DNA from: Antedon mediterranea
Lineage: Eukaryota; Echinodermata; Crinoidea; Comatulida; Antedonidae
Assembly (NCBI RefSeq): GCF_964355755.1
Contig: NC_092674.1
Location: forward strand, 12,281,001 to 12,345,000
Direction: 5' to 3'
Length of the DNA: 64,000 nucleotides
Shown: one piece after another, positions 34,894 through 47,300 of the stretch
How positions within the stretch are numbered: position 1 is the first letter of the stretch
How the letters are laid out: each line of letters starts with the position of its first letter
The notes under the pieces: model-generated
Databases searched by the model: none
Seen by the model: the letters and a program-made list of their open reading frames with translations, nothing else
Told to the model about the DNA's origin: nothing
Made by a program: the position numbers and the translations under genes

Positions 34894-37800
34894 TTAGATA
34901 AACTTGAAGTTGCAAGATTGAAGGAATTCAATTTAAGTGCTGGTGTAATACAGATATGGTGGAGGAAAATCCTGGCAACCAAAAGTAAACAAGAGGTCAA
35001 ACAGGTATTGATTGTAATAGTGTTTTGCCAAATATCTTGCAGGCATCATGCTGTTACCAAACCAAGCCACAGAAGGCTATTTTAACATTGAATTACATTT
35101 TATTCATTTTAAAATTTTTAAAATTAAACTAAATGTGTTTATGTACTGTTAGATGCTCAGTCACTGATTGATATGTTGTAGGTTTTAGAGGCTGGAAGGT
35201 GAGATAAGATGTAAAGAAACGACATGAGGCAGCACGTGTCATACACTATGCTATGATGCTGAGTCACTTATTAGAATTGATGTGTTGTATGTTTTAGAGG
35301 CTGAAAGGTGAGAGAAGATGTAAAGAGACGACATGAGGCAGCACGTGTCATACAGTATGCTATGAGTGGATATTCAATTCGTTTACATCAACGCAAGTTA
35401 GAGGAACAACTAAATGAAGTAGATTCAGACGAGGTAGGCCTTTACTTAAAACTCTCAATTCTCAATCTACGCTGCACCAACATACTTTGGTTTACGATGA
35501 AGTCGGTCGCGTCTGAAATCGGTCGCGTTTGAAATCGGTCGCGATAAAATCAACTTCCGGTATTTTGTATGGCGCGCCGCTAGAGCTATACTTTTGATTA
35601 TATCGGTCACGTTTGAAATCGGTCGCGTTTGAAATCGGTCGCGCTATTTTGTATGGATCGAGCGGGATGCATGCTAGAGCGGGATATACATTTTTCGTTT
35701 ATGTAGATTTAATTGATATTTGTTTTACTTGGTTAATAAATATTTATTATCAATCTTCTAATTTCAATCATTAAATTAATTAATTTTTTTTGTATTTCAC
35801 AGGTCTCGGAGAAGGACTGTGTCTTTTCAAAATGGCCATTTCTAAACACGTTTAAATATTATATTAGGCATAATGTTATATTAGGCATATCATAATTTAC
35901 CTCTATTTATATGTACTGTAATTAATATATTATGTAGAGAATATACGTCTGTCGTGTCTTTTATTATGCAAACAATTACGTAAGAGAACAATTTATTTAA
36001 AAACAATAATTTTTACAATATAGCCCATAAAGCCAGCGTATCCATTTTTATACTTATGCATACTGTGGCAGATTATATCATATACATGTCGTTAACAACA
36101 TACAATTCGATCACCTTATTTTTATTTCTATTTTATTTCTATCCGTTATGTAGGATAATATTAAGTGTATAATGATTATTGTTGAGGCAAATCACGTGTA
36201 TACTTTTATCTCTAATGTTTAAAATAGTTTTTAGTGAAATGATCATTATATGCGGATGGTTAAAAGACGAGTTACTGAAATAAACCCCCGAATAAGCCAT
36301 ATTGGAGATGCGCCTTCTATGATCGTGCAGCTGTTTCCTCTAACAATACGTTACTTTGCTGACGGGGTTTCCCCTTTTTAAAAAACACGCACTTATTAGT
36401 GTGTCAAATCATGGACAAAACACGTACGATCGTTGTCCATGGCGAAGTAAAGATGACGTCTATTACTAATAACCATGTTTGAAACGTCTATAGGCCTCCT
36501 GCACGTGTTTTTGTGAAACGATCCAATGAGCTATAGATGCTCGACGCGATTATGAGATCATGTTCATTCATTCATTCTTTATTTAGCCTTTAAAATCGAA
36601 ATACATTTAAAACATAGGTAACCAAATCAAGACACGTGGAAATATAAGGAGGCAAGGAAAACAAAAGCAATTAAAATCGCTGTAGCTCACAGGCTTGCTT
36701 ATCCATAATAATTCCGAATAAAGCACTTTTTCTATAATTTGACAGTATGAAAAATACGAATTCACGTATATACGTCGGCGATACTAGATTTTAATTTGAA
36801 TATCTTTTATTTCTTCATTTATAATAATCATTTAATGTAAATAATTAAGTAAGTGCAACTCAGTGTCTCGCATTCATACGCCGTTCGTAAATCTAAATGT
36901 TTAAATATCAGTGCAGATTACCTCTTTGAGAATCGTGTCCACATTATCCATACATTATTATGTGAGTGAGTGGCCGAGCGGTTAAGACAGTGGAACCGTA
37001 ATTACGTAGCCATAACATCGGCAGGGGTTCGAGGCTCACTCACTCCATGGTTCTGGTGGTAGAACGAGTCTTCTCGGATAAGGACTATAAACCGTAGGTC
37101 CAGTGTACACATCTTGCTCGTGTGCACTTTAAAGAACCTAGTACATCTTTCGAGACGAGTAGGGGGTTACCCCGGTGTATTAGTACATCACAGCCACTGA
37201 TCACCAACTGGGCCTTCTGGGAGACCAGTCTTTGACTGAAGAGGTTACCCAGTATAAATATAAATTTCAATCAATCAATTATTCGCACACATCTATCATT
37301 GTACATCATAGTCCTCTGTAGGCCGGTAGATTGATTTATAACGGCATATTATCTATATATTTCATTAATATCCTAAAACCATACGTAGGCCTAATTGTTT
37401 GCATAATAAAAGACACGACAGACGTATATTCTCTATATAATATATTAATTACAGTAGGCCTACATATAAATAGAGGTAAATTATTATATGCCTAATATAA
37501 CATTATGCCTAATATAATATTTAAACGTGTTTAGAAATGGCCATTTTGAAAAGACAGTCCTTCTCCGAGACCTGTGAAATACAAAAAAAAAAATTAATTT
37601 AATGATTGATAATAAATATTTATTAACCAAGTAAAAAATATCCACATAAATAATCTAGTTCCTAAAAAATATCAATTAAATCTATATAAACGAAAAATGC
37701 ATCGCATCCCGCCCGATCCATACAAAATAGCGCGACCGATTTCAAACGCGACCGATATAATCAAAAGTATAGCTCTAGCGGCGCGCCATACAAAATACCG

Positions 37801-38149
37801 GAAGTTGATTTTATCGCGACCGATTTCAAACGCGACCGATTTCAGGCGCGACCGATTTCATCTGACACCCATACTTTACCAAGTGAAGTATGTTCCTTCA
37901 TCCTCATGTACTTTAATGATGTTGAATTAACACATCATCATTGATATGTATTGAGTTATAAAACTAAAAATGTTGAATCGAGAATATTTAATTTACTGAG
38001 AGATCATTTAATTTTTAACTCATGAAATATTCTCACTATTCAAATCATAAACATTTAGTTTATGGTGTTTATACCAATCTAATACTTTTTTTTTCTTGAT
38101 ACAATTTAACATTTATTTTTACCAGTTTGTTGATTTGCTGAGCACCTGA
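34894..38149 (+). CDS. IQ-motif protein, C-terminal exons (partial)
   Basis: Three candidate exons: 34894-35004 (37 residues), 35308-35433 (42 residues) and 38126-38149 (seven residues and TGA). The peptide has two IQ-like calmodulin-binding segments, SAGVIQIWWRKILATKSK and AARVIQYAMSGYSIRLHQRK, then an acidic end DSDEFVDLLST. Phases agree. The acceptor of exon 2 (CTGAAAG|GTG) is weak, because the better TTTTAG nine nt upstream puts a stop in frame. The last intron carries a 2.4-kb transposon. No upstream exon is visible, so this may be the end of a gene whose other exons are highly diverged, or a dead fragment. Family not recognised. Confidence 0.45.
35170..35265 (+). pseudogene. Duplicated decoy of the IQ exon start
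   Basis: TTTTAGAGGCTGGAAGGTGA, CGACATGAGGCAGCACGTGT and ATGCTGAGTCACTTA repeat the start of the exon at 35308 about 115 nt upstream, but the copy breaks off after the first third. It cannot encode the IQ helix in full and looks like a partial tandem duplication. Confidence 0.65.
35489..37869. mobile_element. Long-TIR DNA transposon (non-autonomous), 8-bp target duplication
   Basis: Flanked by CATACTTT at 35481-35488 and 37870-37877. The ends are GGTTTACGATGAAGTCGG and, inverted, GGTGTCAGATGAAATCGG. Inverted arms of about 470-500 bp (roughly 35489-35985 and 37385-37869) include repeated GAAATCGGTCGCG blocks and a shared AATGGCCATTTC-to-CAAACAATTA segment. The 1.4-kb centre has no transposase frame and holds a SINE. 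An 8-bp duplication fits hAT- or P-like families; which one is not decided. It sits in the last intron of the IQ gene. Confidence 0.85.
36961..37280 (+). repeat. tRNA-derived SINE (Leu/Ser-like head), nested
   Basis: The head GTGAGTGAGTGGCCGAGCGG has a perfect A box, the B box is AGGGGTTCGAGGCTC, and the acceptor-stem match GTGAGTG/CACTCAC is intact, so a tRNA scanner may call it. It continues into a SINE body (GGATAAGGACTATAAACCGT, TGTGCACTTTAAAGAACC, GAGTAGGGGGTTACC) and a TCAA-repeat tail, which rules out an ordinary tRNA gene. Inserted inside the long-TIR transposon. Confidence 0.8.
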
Positions 38150-39000
38150 ATATAAAAAGTGTTACAGAAGAGAAGCCTGTAAATCAAGGAACCATCATTA
38201 ACAAGTTTGTGTAAGTTGCAACCACTCCTGCAGTTAATATAGCTTTTGGTATTGTGTTACTTGGTTTGTTGTAAGTATGTTAATCCAGGAACTACCACCA
38301 GTATCAAGGTTGTGTCAAATGCCGCAAATTGTCTACTATATAAATGTTGAAAGAAAAATGAATATTGACACAATTTTTTACATGCGTGTGCTGTCTTACC
38401 AATTTTTATTCACAATACAAACAATAATACAGTCTTTGTGAAGCTCTTTCAGCTTTGATTTGGTTTTCACGCATGAGTAAACTTTATGAAAATGAAATTA
38501 TCCTAATATTAAATTTTATTATAAACAAATCATGTAAAACTAACAATGTAAAACTAACAATGTAATTTCAGTAAATAACAATTATTCTCAGGAATATGAT
38601 TTAATTTTGTGTTTTTTATGTCCCATGCATTTAGGATCAATTGAAGATTTAAATGTTGTGTTGTTTTTCTATTAAATTCTTTTTATTAACCCTATTGGTT
38701 GCGTTGAGATTTTAAAAATGCAATACAAAAAAGTTAACAATATTGTATATCATTTATCATTTATTAAAATAGAATATGAAATATGTATTTATTTAGTAAC
38801 TCTACTAATAAATGTATATTTTTTAAGTTTAAATCAACAGCATGCATACACCACAACATTGTACTTTATCTTTACAAGAGTTATCTTGTAAATATAAATT
38901 TACAATTTTAGTTAGCAATTATTAATGTCATTTCCATTCCTTAAACCATTTTAAGTAAGAACTGTTCCCCTCACTATAATTAATGACAATATTTACAAAT
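38150..39000. other. Intergenic region after the IQ exons
   Basis: AT-rich, with no element or exon that I can recognise. Confidence 0.55.
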
Positions 39001-39005
39001 ATCTT

Positions 39006-40092
39006 CAGGCCCGTAGCCAGGGGGGGGGGGGGGGGTTTATGGTTCGGGCGAACCCCCCCCCCCCCCCCCCCCTTTACAGCGAACCCCCCTTAACCAACTG
39101 CGAACCCCCATCCCCGACATGCCCAATACCTCACCCTCATCTCCAAAAATCCTCCAAATACGTGCCCCACAGTACAAAAAGTTGTTTGTAAATTGAAAAA
39201 TTCGTAAACTTGTTCGTGAACCTTCTTCTCTGTATGAGCGTCAACTAGTGATACGTGTCTGTAAATTTCTAAAAGCTGCAAATGAATTGCCGATTTTAAC
39301 CTGAAAAATAAATGTTTGGTCCCTGCATGTAACATGATATTGACGCGTCTCATAGCGAGCTGGCGCACGAACGATTCGTACAAAGGACACCGCCAGACAA
39401 CTGCGTACCTATAATTGTTTAGATCACTGGCAGTCAGGCAGCATGCATAAAGTATATAGCCTTCCGACGTACATCAGTATTTATGTGTGACTATGAAGTA
39501 TAATGTATCATAGAGGATTATAGTGAATATTAATATTTTACACTATAATATCTATGGTATCAAGTACTGACGTAGTTCACATTATGGCATCCGATTATTT
39601 TTTTCTAGACCACCAGCCGATACGTACTAAAATGTATCAATATCACCTATTTACATATTTATATTCCTCAACATATTGCTGTAAATAAATATTAAAGATA
39701 GAGCTAACAAATAGCATTTGCCTTCACCCAGTGTGCTTTTTTCGGGGCTGCTCCTAGATATACGTTCGCATTGAACTTGAACGCAAAACAAAATACGGAG
39801 TAAATGATCAAACAATCGGCGGTTCCACACAGAGCACGCGCATCTAACATACGGCAACAAATAGTTATCGTCATTTAAATTATCGACGTGTTTGAGGAGG
39901 AGGAAAAAAGTATGATCTTTTTGCTCATTGGTTATATAGCATGCTGCACGAGAGTGTCTTTTCCGGCCATCTAGGGGTGTCATTTAACAAAATTCGTTTC
40001 GCATCAGGCTGGGTGAGGGGGGGGGGGGGGGGGGGTTGACCCAAATATTTAGTGTCCGAACCCCCCCTTGACAGATCCTGGCTACGGCCCTG
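39006..40092. mobile_element. TIR element with poly-G/poly-C flanks
   Basis: The ends CAGGCCCGTAGCCAGG and, inverted, CAGGGCCGTAGCCAGG form a 16-bp TIR with one mismatch, with ATCTT directly outside both ends (39001-39005, 40093-40097). Next to each end are long G runs and C runs (39021-39075 and 40017-40070). The CAGGG start resembles hAT-type termini, but the visible duplication is 5 bp, not 8. The interior open frames on the minus strand have no recognisable domain. Confidence 0.75.
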
Positions 40093-40702
40093 ATCTTAAT
40101 AATGTTCTCTCTCCTTGTAATGTTGCGTCAGTTGAGTCGGTTTTATTTTAAATTACCCTACTTACATTTTGCCAAATGCGCACAATAAAGAATCGATTAC
40201 ACGTAAATATTACAAAAGAGTTAATATTAAACTAGCATTCAAAGTCAAACTATTTTAGTCAAGACATTTTAAGGGAGTTTGCCTATTTATCAAATGCCTC
40301 ACAAACGTTATTTTAACTCAAAAGTTCGGAGGAATTATTCATAATTTATCTAACATATTTTTCCTAGAAAACACATCATGCTAATATTGGATGTGATTGA
40401 CTGATTGGAGGCATCTGTACGGTCAGTAAAAATATCTTATTTTTGTGATGAATGGGGAGAAAGGACCATTCTGTTTTAGGTTTTCAGAAGCCTGTTGATC
40501 GTCACACACACTAGACAGCAGCTGATTAGAATTCTGATTAAAAATTATTTCAAAACGTGTGGTTTTATAATCCCAAGTTATACCAAGTACGGCTTCTAAT
40601 CATAATAATATTTATAATCATAATATTGATGCTTATGATGCACACTATATATCATTGGCAGAGTTTAATGTGTCAAGACATCAAAATAAACAATGCAAAT
40701 AA

Positions 40703-41409
40703 TGTAGGATAATTCAGTCCCTCTAATGGAATTCAACAACAAATAATTTAGGATAATTCAGTCCCTCTAATTGAATTCAACAACAAATAATTTAGGATAA
40801 TTCAGTCCCTCTAATTGAATTCAACAACAAATAATTTAGGATAATTCAGTCCCTCTAATTGAATTCAACAACAAATAATTTAGGATAATTCAGTCCCTCT
40901 AATTGAATTCAACAACAAATAATTTAGGATAATTCAGTCCCTCTAATTAAATTCAACAACACATCATTTAGGATAATTCAGTCCCTCTAATTGAATTCAA
41001 CAACAAATAATTTAGGATAATTCAGTCCTTCTAATTGAATTCAACAACAAATAATTTAGGATAATTCAGTCCCTCTAATTGAATTCAACAACAAATAATT
41101 TAGGATAATTCAGTCCCTCTAATTGAATTCAACAACAAATAGTTTAGGATAATTCAGTCCCTCTAATTGAATTCAACAACAAATAATTTAGGATAATTCA
41201 GTCCCTCTAATTAAATTCAACAACACATCATTTAGGATAATTCAGTCCCTCTAATTGAATTCAACAACAAATAATTTAGGATAATTCAGTCCCTCTAATT
41301 AAATTCAACAACACATCATTTAGGATAATTCAGTCCCTCTAATTGAATTCAACAACAAATAATTTAGGATAATTCAGTCCCTCTAATTGAATTCAACAAC
41401 AAATAATTT
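40703..41409. repeat. 44-bp minisatellite
   Basis: About 16 copies of a unit containing TTTAGGATAATTCAGTCCCT, CTAATTGAATTCAACAAC and AAATAA. A variant unit with TTAAATTC and ACACATCAT recurs three times, suggesting higher-order block duplication. Located downstream of the ROCO gene's 3' end. Confidence 0.95.
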
Positions 41410-41926
41410 CATGAGATGAAAATGTGTTTCTTTGTTCCCATTGCACAAATATAATACATTTGTTTTATTAACAATTTGATTGGACGATTGTGGGTCATAT
41501 GACATTAACTAAATGTACTACAGTATGGTACTGAAATTCAGTTTTATGAATTTATTTTTGTTAGAGAGATTGAGCAACCACACGCTTGAGAAGAGTCCAG
41601 GCTGTTGATTGATTAAGTAACCTGTAGAGGCCTGCAGTCTATTTGTTCAACTCCATGTCCAAAATTGGAATACTGCCTTTTTGAATGGCAACATTATATT
41701 TTGTTATGATTTAACCAGATACAAAAATACATACAAATATAACAATATTTTGTCATTCACATACCTGACATCTCATGATGTCAGGTACGTGACCTATGTT
41801 AAAGTACTTGTATTACTTTGGTCTATTAAAACATAGTTGTATCTTGCACTTTTAATAACATTATTTCAATAGGTCTTCTATATTGTCCTTTATTAACTAT
41901 GTATCTCCTATTGTTCATACAAATTG

Positions 41927-41932
41927 TTTATT
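41927..41932 (-). promoter_or_regulatory. Candidate poly(A) signal of the ROCO gene
   Basis: AATAAA on the minus strand, about 140 nt past the stop codon at 42072. Assignment is inference. Confidence 0.35.
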
Positions 41933-41999
41933 TGTTGAACTGAGTTACCATATAGCTGCAGTTTATACGGTCTATTGTAGGTTTTGAATAGACACTTTA

Positions 42000-42071
42000 G
42001 ACTGTTTCTAGAAATTCTACAATATCCATTCTCAACTTCCATCAAGGCTTTTACTACTTCCTCTCGTTGGT
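42000..42071 (-). pseudogene. Partial tandem duplicate of the last death-domain codons
   Basis: On the minus strand, just after the stop, the sequence again reads GAGGAAGTAGTAAAAGCCTTG and GAATGGATATTGTAGAATT, as in the end of the last exon about 87 nt upstream. The TGA stop lies at the duplication junction, read in a shifted frame of the second copy. Confidence 0.75.
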
Positions 42072-42343
42072 TCACATCTCTTTCTTGGTTTCTAGTAATT
42101 CTACAATATCCATTCTCTCAACTGCTCTCAAGGCTTTTACTACTTCCTCTTGTTGTTTCACATCCCTTCCTTGCTTACATCGCCATTGTACCAGTGATTC
42201 CATTGTTGCTTCTACAGTCAGCGCTGAAAACCTTCTCTCAGTTTGTGATAGCTCAACATCAGCAATACCAAGATGCCTACAGAAATTCTTCCAATCTGTC
42301 ATCTTCTCAGAAATTATCAGGAAGTCCAAGTCTGTTAAGCATC
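42072..42343 (-). CDS. ROCO gene last exon: fourth death domain
   Basis: Encodes GCLTDLDFLIISEKMTDWKN, FCRHLGI, LTVEATMESLVQWRC and VVKALRAVERMDIVELLE: the helix pattern of a death domain (W after helix 1, L..W in helix 4, final ..D..ELL). It ends KKEM and TGA. The stop appears to have been created by a partial tandem duplication of this exon's own end (see 42000-42071). Confidence 0.88.
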
Positions 42344-44328
42344 CTGTAAAAACACATTTAATTGACTTCATTAAATAAAATACATTTGGTTGTTTTTCTT
42401 CAAACATTCAGGTGCTGAAATTAAGCAACATTTCTGGAATGTAACATTCTATTTGTATTGGCAGAAATCATGAATAATGCATGAGCATAATTACTAATTA
42501 TTTTCTTATTATTTTATTCTTAGAATTACAAGATAGCTAACCTATTTACTGAATACAAGAGAACTTAACCCTCGAAAATATACAAAGAATGTGTCCTTAC
42601 GTAAAATACATATTGCACAATTTCATCACAACAACATAAGTTACATAAATATTTGATCATACCCCTGAAACATGGGTCAATATTGGATGTAGTTTACTGA
42701 TTGGAGGCATCTGTATGGCCAGTAAAAATACACTTGTTTTATCGGTGATGAATGGGAAGGCATGGATCATTCTCTTTTATGTTTTTTTCAGATGCGTGTT
42801 CATTTTAGACACAGTTTTGTTTGTTTGTTTTTATATATCTAGGCAAATTTCCAAGGATAATCATAAGCGAATTCAATCACTATCCTTCTTAAGGTGGCAA
42901 TCCCATTCACAAGACAAACATATACACAAGATGCTCTACATAAACGAAGTCTTATTACAAGTCTTTAGGGGTGGAGTTGTATTTGTCATTATAAAACATC
43001 CTGACATATGACAGGAATTGAACCCAGGAGCCATGGATTGGTAGCCAAATTAGCTTAATCAAATTTAAAACATTTCTTGTTTATCGAATGATTGCAGATG
43101 ACAATAGAAAGTCAAATAGTGATTATTTCTACAGTAGTATCAGGTATACATATAACATTTGTTTTTAATAACAATCATTACCCACCTTGTCCTGATTGGT
43201 CTGTAAACACTGCAACTTCTAAACTGACATCATCTTTGTATTCATATCTTGTACACAGGCTATCAGCTAAATCAACACGTCCTTGTTGTTTTAAAGCCTT
43301 GATCATTGTAGGTAGTTGATGTGCTTCTGCATGTTGACAGTTATTTCTCCATTGCACCAAAACTTCCATTATGGCATCTTCTACATGTTTGTTTTTGTCT
43401 GCAATGTTATTAACGTTGTCCCATTTGATTCCAAGTCGCACTGCTAGTCTTCTCCAACTTTGATGTACATTTTCACAGATGAATAGGAGATCTTGATCAT
43501 CAAAACAAGCTGTGAAATAATAAAAGCAATAAGGTAATGAGTTTTATTTCAATTAAATTAAACTTATTATTCTATTCAATATTTTATTTCGGAATCTCTC
43601 ATTCATAGAAAATAATATATAAATATTAAAAATAAATAAAATAATTTTGTATCAATTAACAAATTTAAGTAAAAATATGTTTATTAGAATAAATTTTTTT
43701 AAAGCATTCAGTACTATGAGCAAGATTTTATAACACACCTAAGACGATTCTTAATTTATTTTGAGAATTGCGAGTCATATTTTATTTAAATGTGCTATTG
43801 CTCTCTTAATGACGTCAATGAGAGTGCAATGGTTTTATATATGCACAAAAGTACCTGCAATGTCACCATATTTGTGAAACAGCAGATCAGCAAGATCATT
43901 ACGACCATGTTGTCTTAGTGCAGTGCACAATACTTGTTGCTGATTAAGGTCACTACCAATGTTGCTCCTCCAATGTTTCAGCATCTTTGCTGTAGCTTTA
44001 TCTGTCTGATTTTCATTATCAAAAATAGTATTCACTTTAGACCATGAAAGCCCCAAACGAACACCAAATCGTCTGCAGGAAAGATCCATCTCTCTGGACA
44101 CTTTATCAATAGTTAGGTCATCCACATAGTCTATATCAAAAAAACAAAATTATGAATCAATTGTGCTTTTAATCCTTCACAATAATAACTAAACATAATA
44201 CTAATTTTATCATTAAATATACCTTTGTAATCCTTGACATCTGACATACTCCTTTGTTTACTAGATCCCTTAACTTTTGATTTAAGTGATGTTTTCCCCT
44301 TTGTCATTTTATGAGCCTTAGCAACAGT

Positions 44329-44359
<31 letters not shown>

Positions 44360-47300
44360 GTATCAGATTCTGGATCTATGTTCTTCTGTCTACCAGCTTC
44401 TTTTGAGCTAGAAGCTACAATGACAATAAAACAACAAAATAGTGATAAAGTTAAACCAAGATGTACACTTGCTTGTTTTGTATTGTTATTTACTGTAATA
44501 TTACTCTTTCAGATCTAATAATCATAAATTTGATTTAGCAAAGTCATTTATAAATGCATTAGTTTGGCAATTCAGGAATTTGATTTCAAATGATGATTTT
44601 CAAAAATATACACTAATTATAATTTCTGTATCAGCTGAATTGAATAGTTTTTCATTTATAATAAATCCTTTACCATCAACTTGTTGGCATATATTGCGCT
44701 ATATAGTGTTGATATTATTTATATAGTGTTGATATTATATCTGTGAAAGTCAATTGCATTCATTCTATCGCATGATTTAAACATTAAAAACCTAGCATTG
44801 TACTGTAAGATGTTGATGACAAATATTCATAATAAATCTGTTACTGCATCTTTGTTATTCTTGGAGAAAATTAATCTCTTCACTTTACCAGTGATTCTTT
44901 GAAGTATTGAAGTAGAAGCTTGTGCATTGCTGTGACCATCACTGTCAGAATCTAGAGCTATGCTTTGTTTTGTACTATCTCTCGATTCAGATGCTAAACA
45001 AAAATAAATCGAAAAGCAACATTTTAAAAACTGTATAACCTAGATGTACATTTACAATAATACTATATTTTTTTAATTCTTGGATTATCATAAATGATGA
45101 TGACACAGACTTATTATATAAAAATCTGATAAAAGTTTTTTTTTTTACTTCAATCATTTTATGGCAATTTTATAATAGTTGAAAAATCGTAACTTCTTAT
45201 AATGAAGTAACATACAATTACTATTCATTTTTACATGAATAATAAAAGCAATCAAATAAAATATCTTATATCCATTAAGTATACTTAAATAAATAAAAAA
45301 TATATTCTTTATTTTCAAAATTGTTAACTTCCTCATACATTGTGTTTGGGTTGAGAAAAATTGTTTTTTTTTTTATTTTAGCCTATATCAGTGAAACTGA
45401 TGGATACTAAAAACACAAATCCTCTACCTTTTAGTACAATGTCTCCAAACAGATTACGGTAACGTTTCACTTCCATTCCTCTGCTTCCACATGGCAACAC
45501 ATCTTTGTCAAATTTGCGTATAACATGCATATGAGTATGTTCACCTTTTGAACCACACACACAAGGGATGTACATCTTTACTTTAACACCATGTGCATTC
45601 TTCTCACTCAAATAGTTCAATTCTCTTTCAAGAAAAGTTAGTACCTATAAAATTTAATAATTATACAAACTAAAAATTTGTAAATAGAGCAAAGAATGAT
45701 AACATGTAAGCGTGTTTCAGAATGGGATCACCAAAACATATTCAAATACAAAATACATTATTATTTTACTATTAAAGTGTACATTCAAATTTGCTTTTCA
45801 ATTATGTATAAGTTTTATAAATGATCAGAAAAATATTTACGCTTACAACTGGAACACAACATATCCATTTTGTTTAGAACAGAAAAAATAAAAGCTTGAC
45901 ATATTTGATTATTTGCACTGCAGCCTCAAGTTGTCCATGTTTAAATAAAGTAATTATTAATTATTGTTTAGTTTTCTTTAATCATCAATATTGTTAATAC
46001 TCTACATATCCAACTCATTATTTTTACATTAACTTACGTTCTTACAGATGCTAGGTTTTGGATCATCATCTTCAGCAAGGCCAGCAGCATTCATCATGTC
46101 TGTTCTAACTATTGTTGTCTTTGGGTACTATTACTTACCTTCTTACAGATGCTAGGTTTTGGATCATCATCTTCAGGAAGGCCAGCAGCATTCATCATGT
46201 CTGTTCTAACTATTGTTGTCTTTGGGTACTATTACTTACCTTCTTACAGATGCTAGGTTTTGGATCATCATCTTCAGGAAGGCCAGCAGCATTCATCATG
46301 TCTGTTCTAACTATTGTTGTCTTTGGGTACTATTACTTACCTTCTTACAGATGCTAGGTTTTGGATCATCATCTTCAGGAAGGCCAGCAGCATTCATCAT
46401 GTCTGTTCTAACTATTGTTGTCTTTGGGTACTATTACTTACCTTCTTACAGATGTTATGTTTTGGATCATCATCTTCAGGAAGGCCAGCAAGATTCATCA
46501 TGTCTGTTCTAACTATTGTTGTCTTTGGGTACTATCACTTACCTTCTTACAGATGCTAGGTTTTGGATCATCATCTTCAGGAAGGCCAGCAGCATTCATC
46601 ATGTCTGTTCTAACTATTGTTGTCTTTGGGTACTATTACTTACCTTCTTACAGATGTTATGTTTTGGATCATCATCTTCAGGAAGGCCAGCAGCATTCAT
46701 CATGTCTGTTCTAACTATTGTTGTCTTTGGGTACTATTACTTACCTTCTTACAGATGTTATGTTTTGGATCATCATCTTCAGGAAGGCCAGCAACATTCA
46801 TCATGTCTGTTCTAACTATTGTTGTCTTTGGGTACTATTACTTACCTTCTTACAGATGCTAGGTTTTGGATCATCATCTTCAGGAAGGTCAGCAGCATTC
46901 ATCATGTCTGTTCTAACTATTGTTGTCTTTGGGTACTATTACTTACCTTCTTACAGATGCTAGGTTTTGGATCATCATCTTCAGGAAGGCCAGCAGCATT
47001 CATCATGTCTGTTCTAACTATTGTTGTCTTTGGGTACTATTACTTACCTTCTTACAGATGCTAGGTTTTGGATCATCATCTTCAGGAAGGCCAGCAGCAT
47101 TCATTATGTCTGTTCTAACTATTGTTGTCTTTGGTACTATTACTTACGTTCTTACAGATGCTAGGTTTTGGATCATCATCTTCAGGAAGGTCAGCAGCAT
47201 TCATCATGTCTGTTCTAACTATTGTTGTCTTTGGGTACTATTACTTACCTTCTTACAGATGCTAGGTTTTGGATCATCATCTTCAGGAAGGCCAGCAGCA

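Noticed and set aside
39651-39983. 110-residue minus-strand frame inside the poly-G/C element
   Set aside because: No recognisable transposase or other domain and no codon-use signal.
40703-41409. Regular 44-bp repeats, CRISPR-like at first glance
   Set aside because: There are no unique spacers, and the context is a eukaryotic genome.
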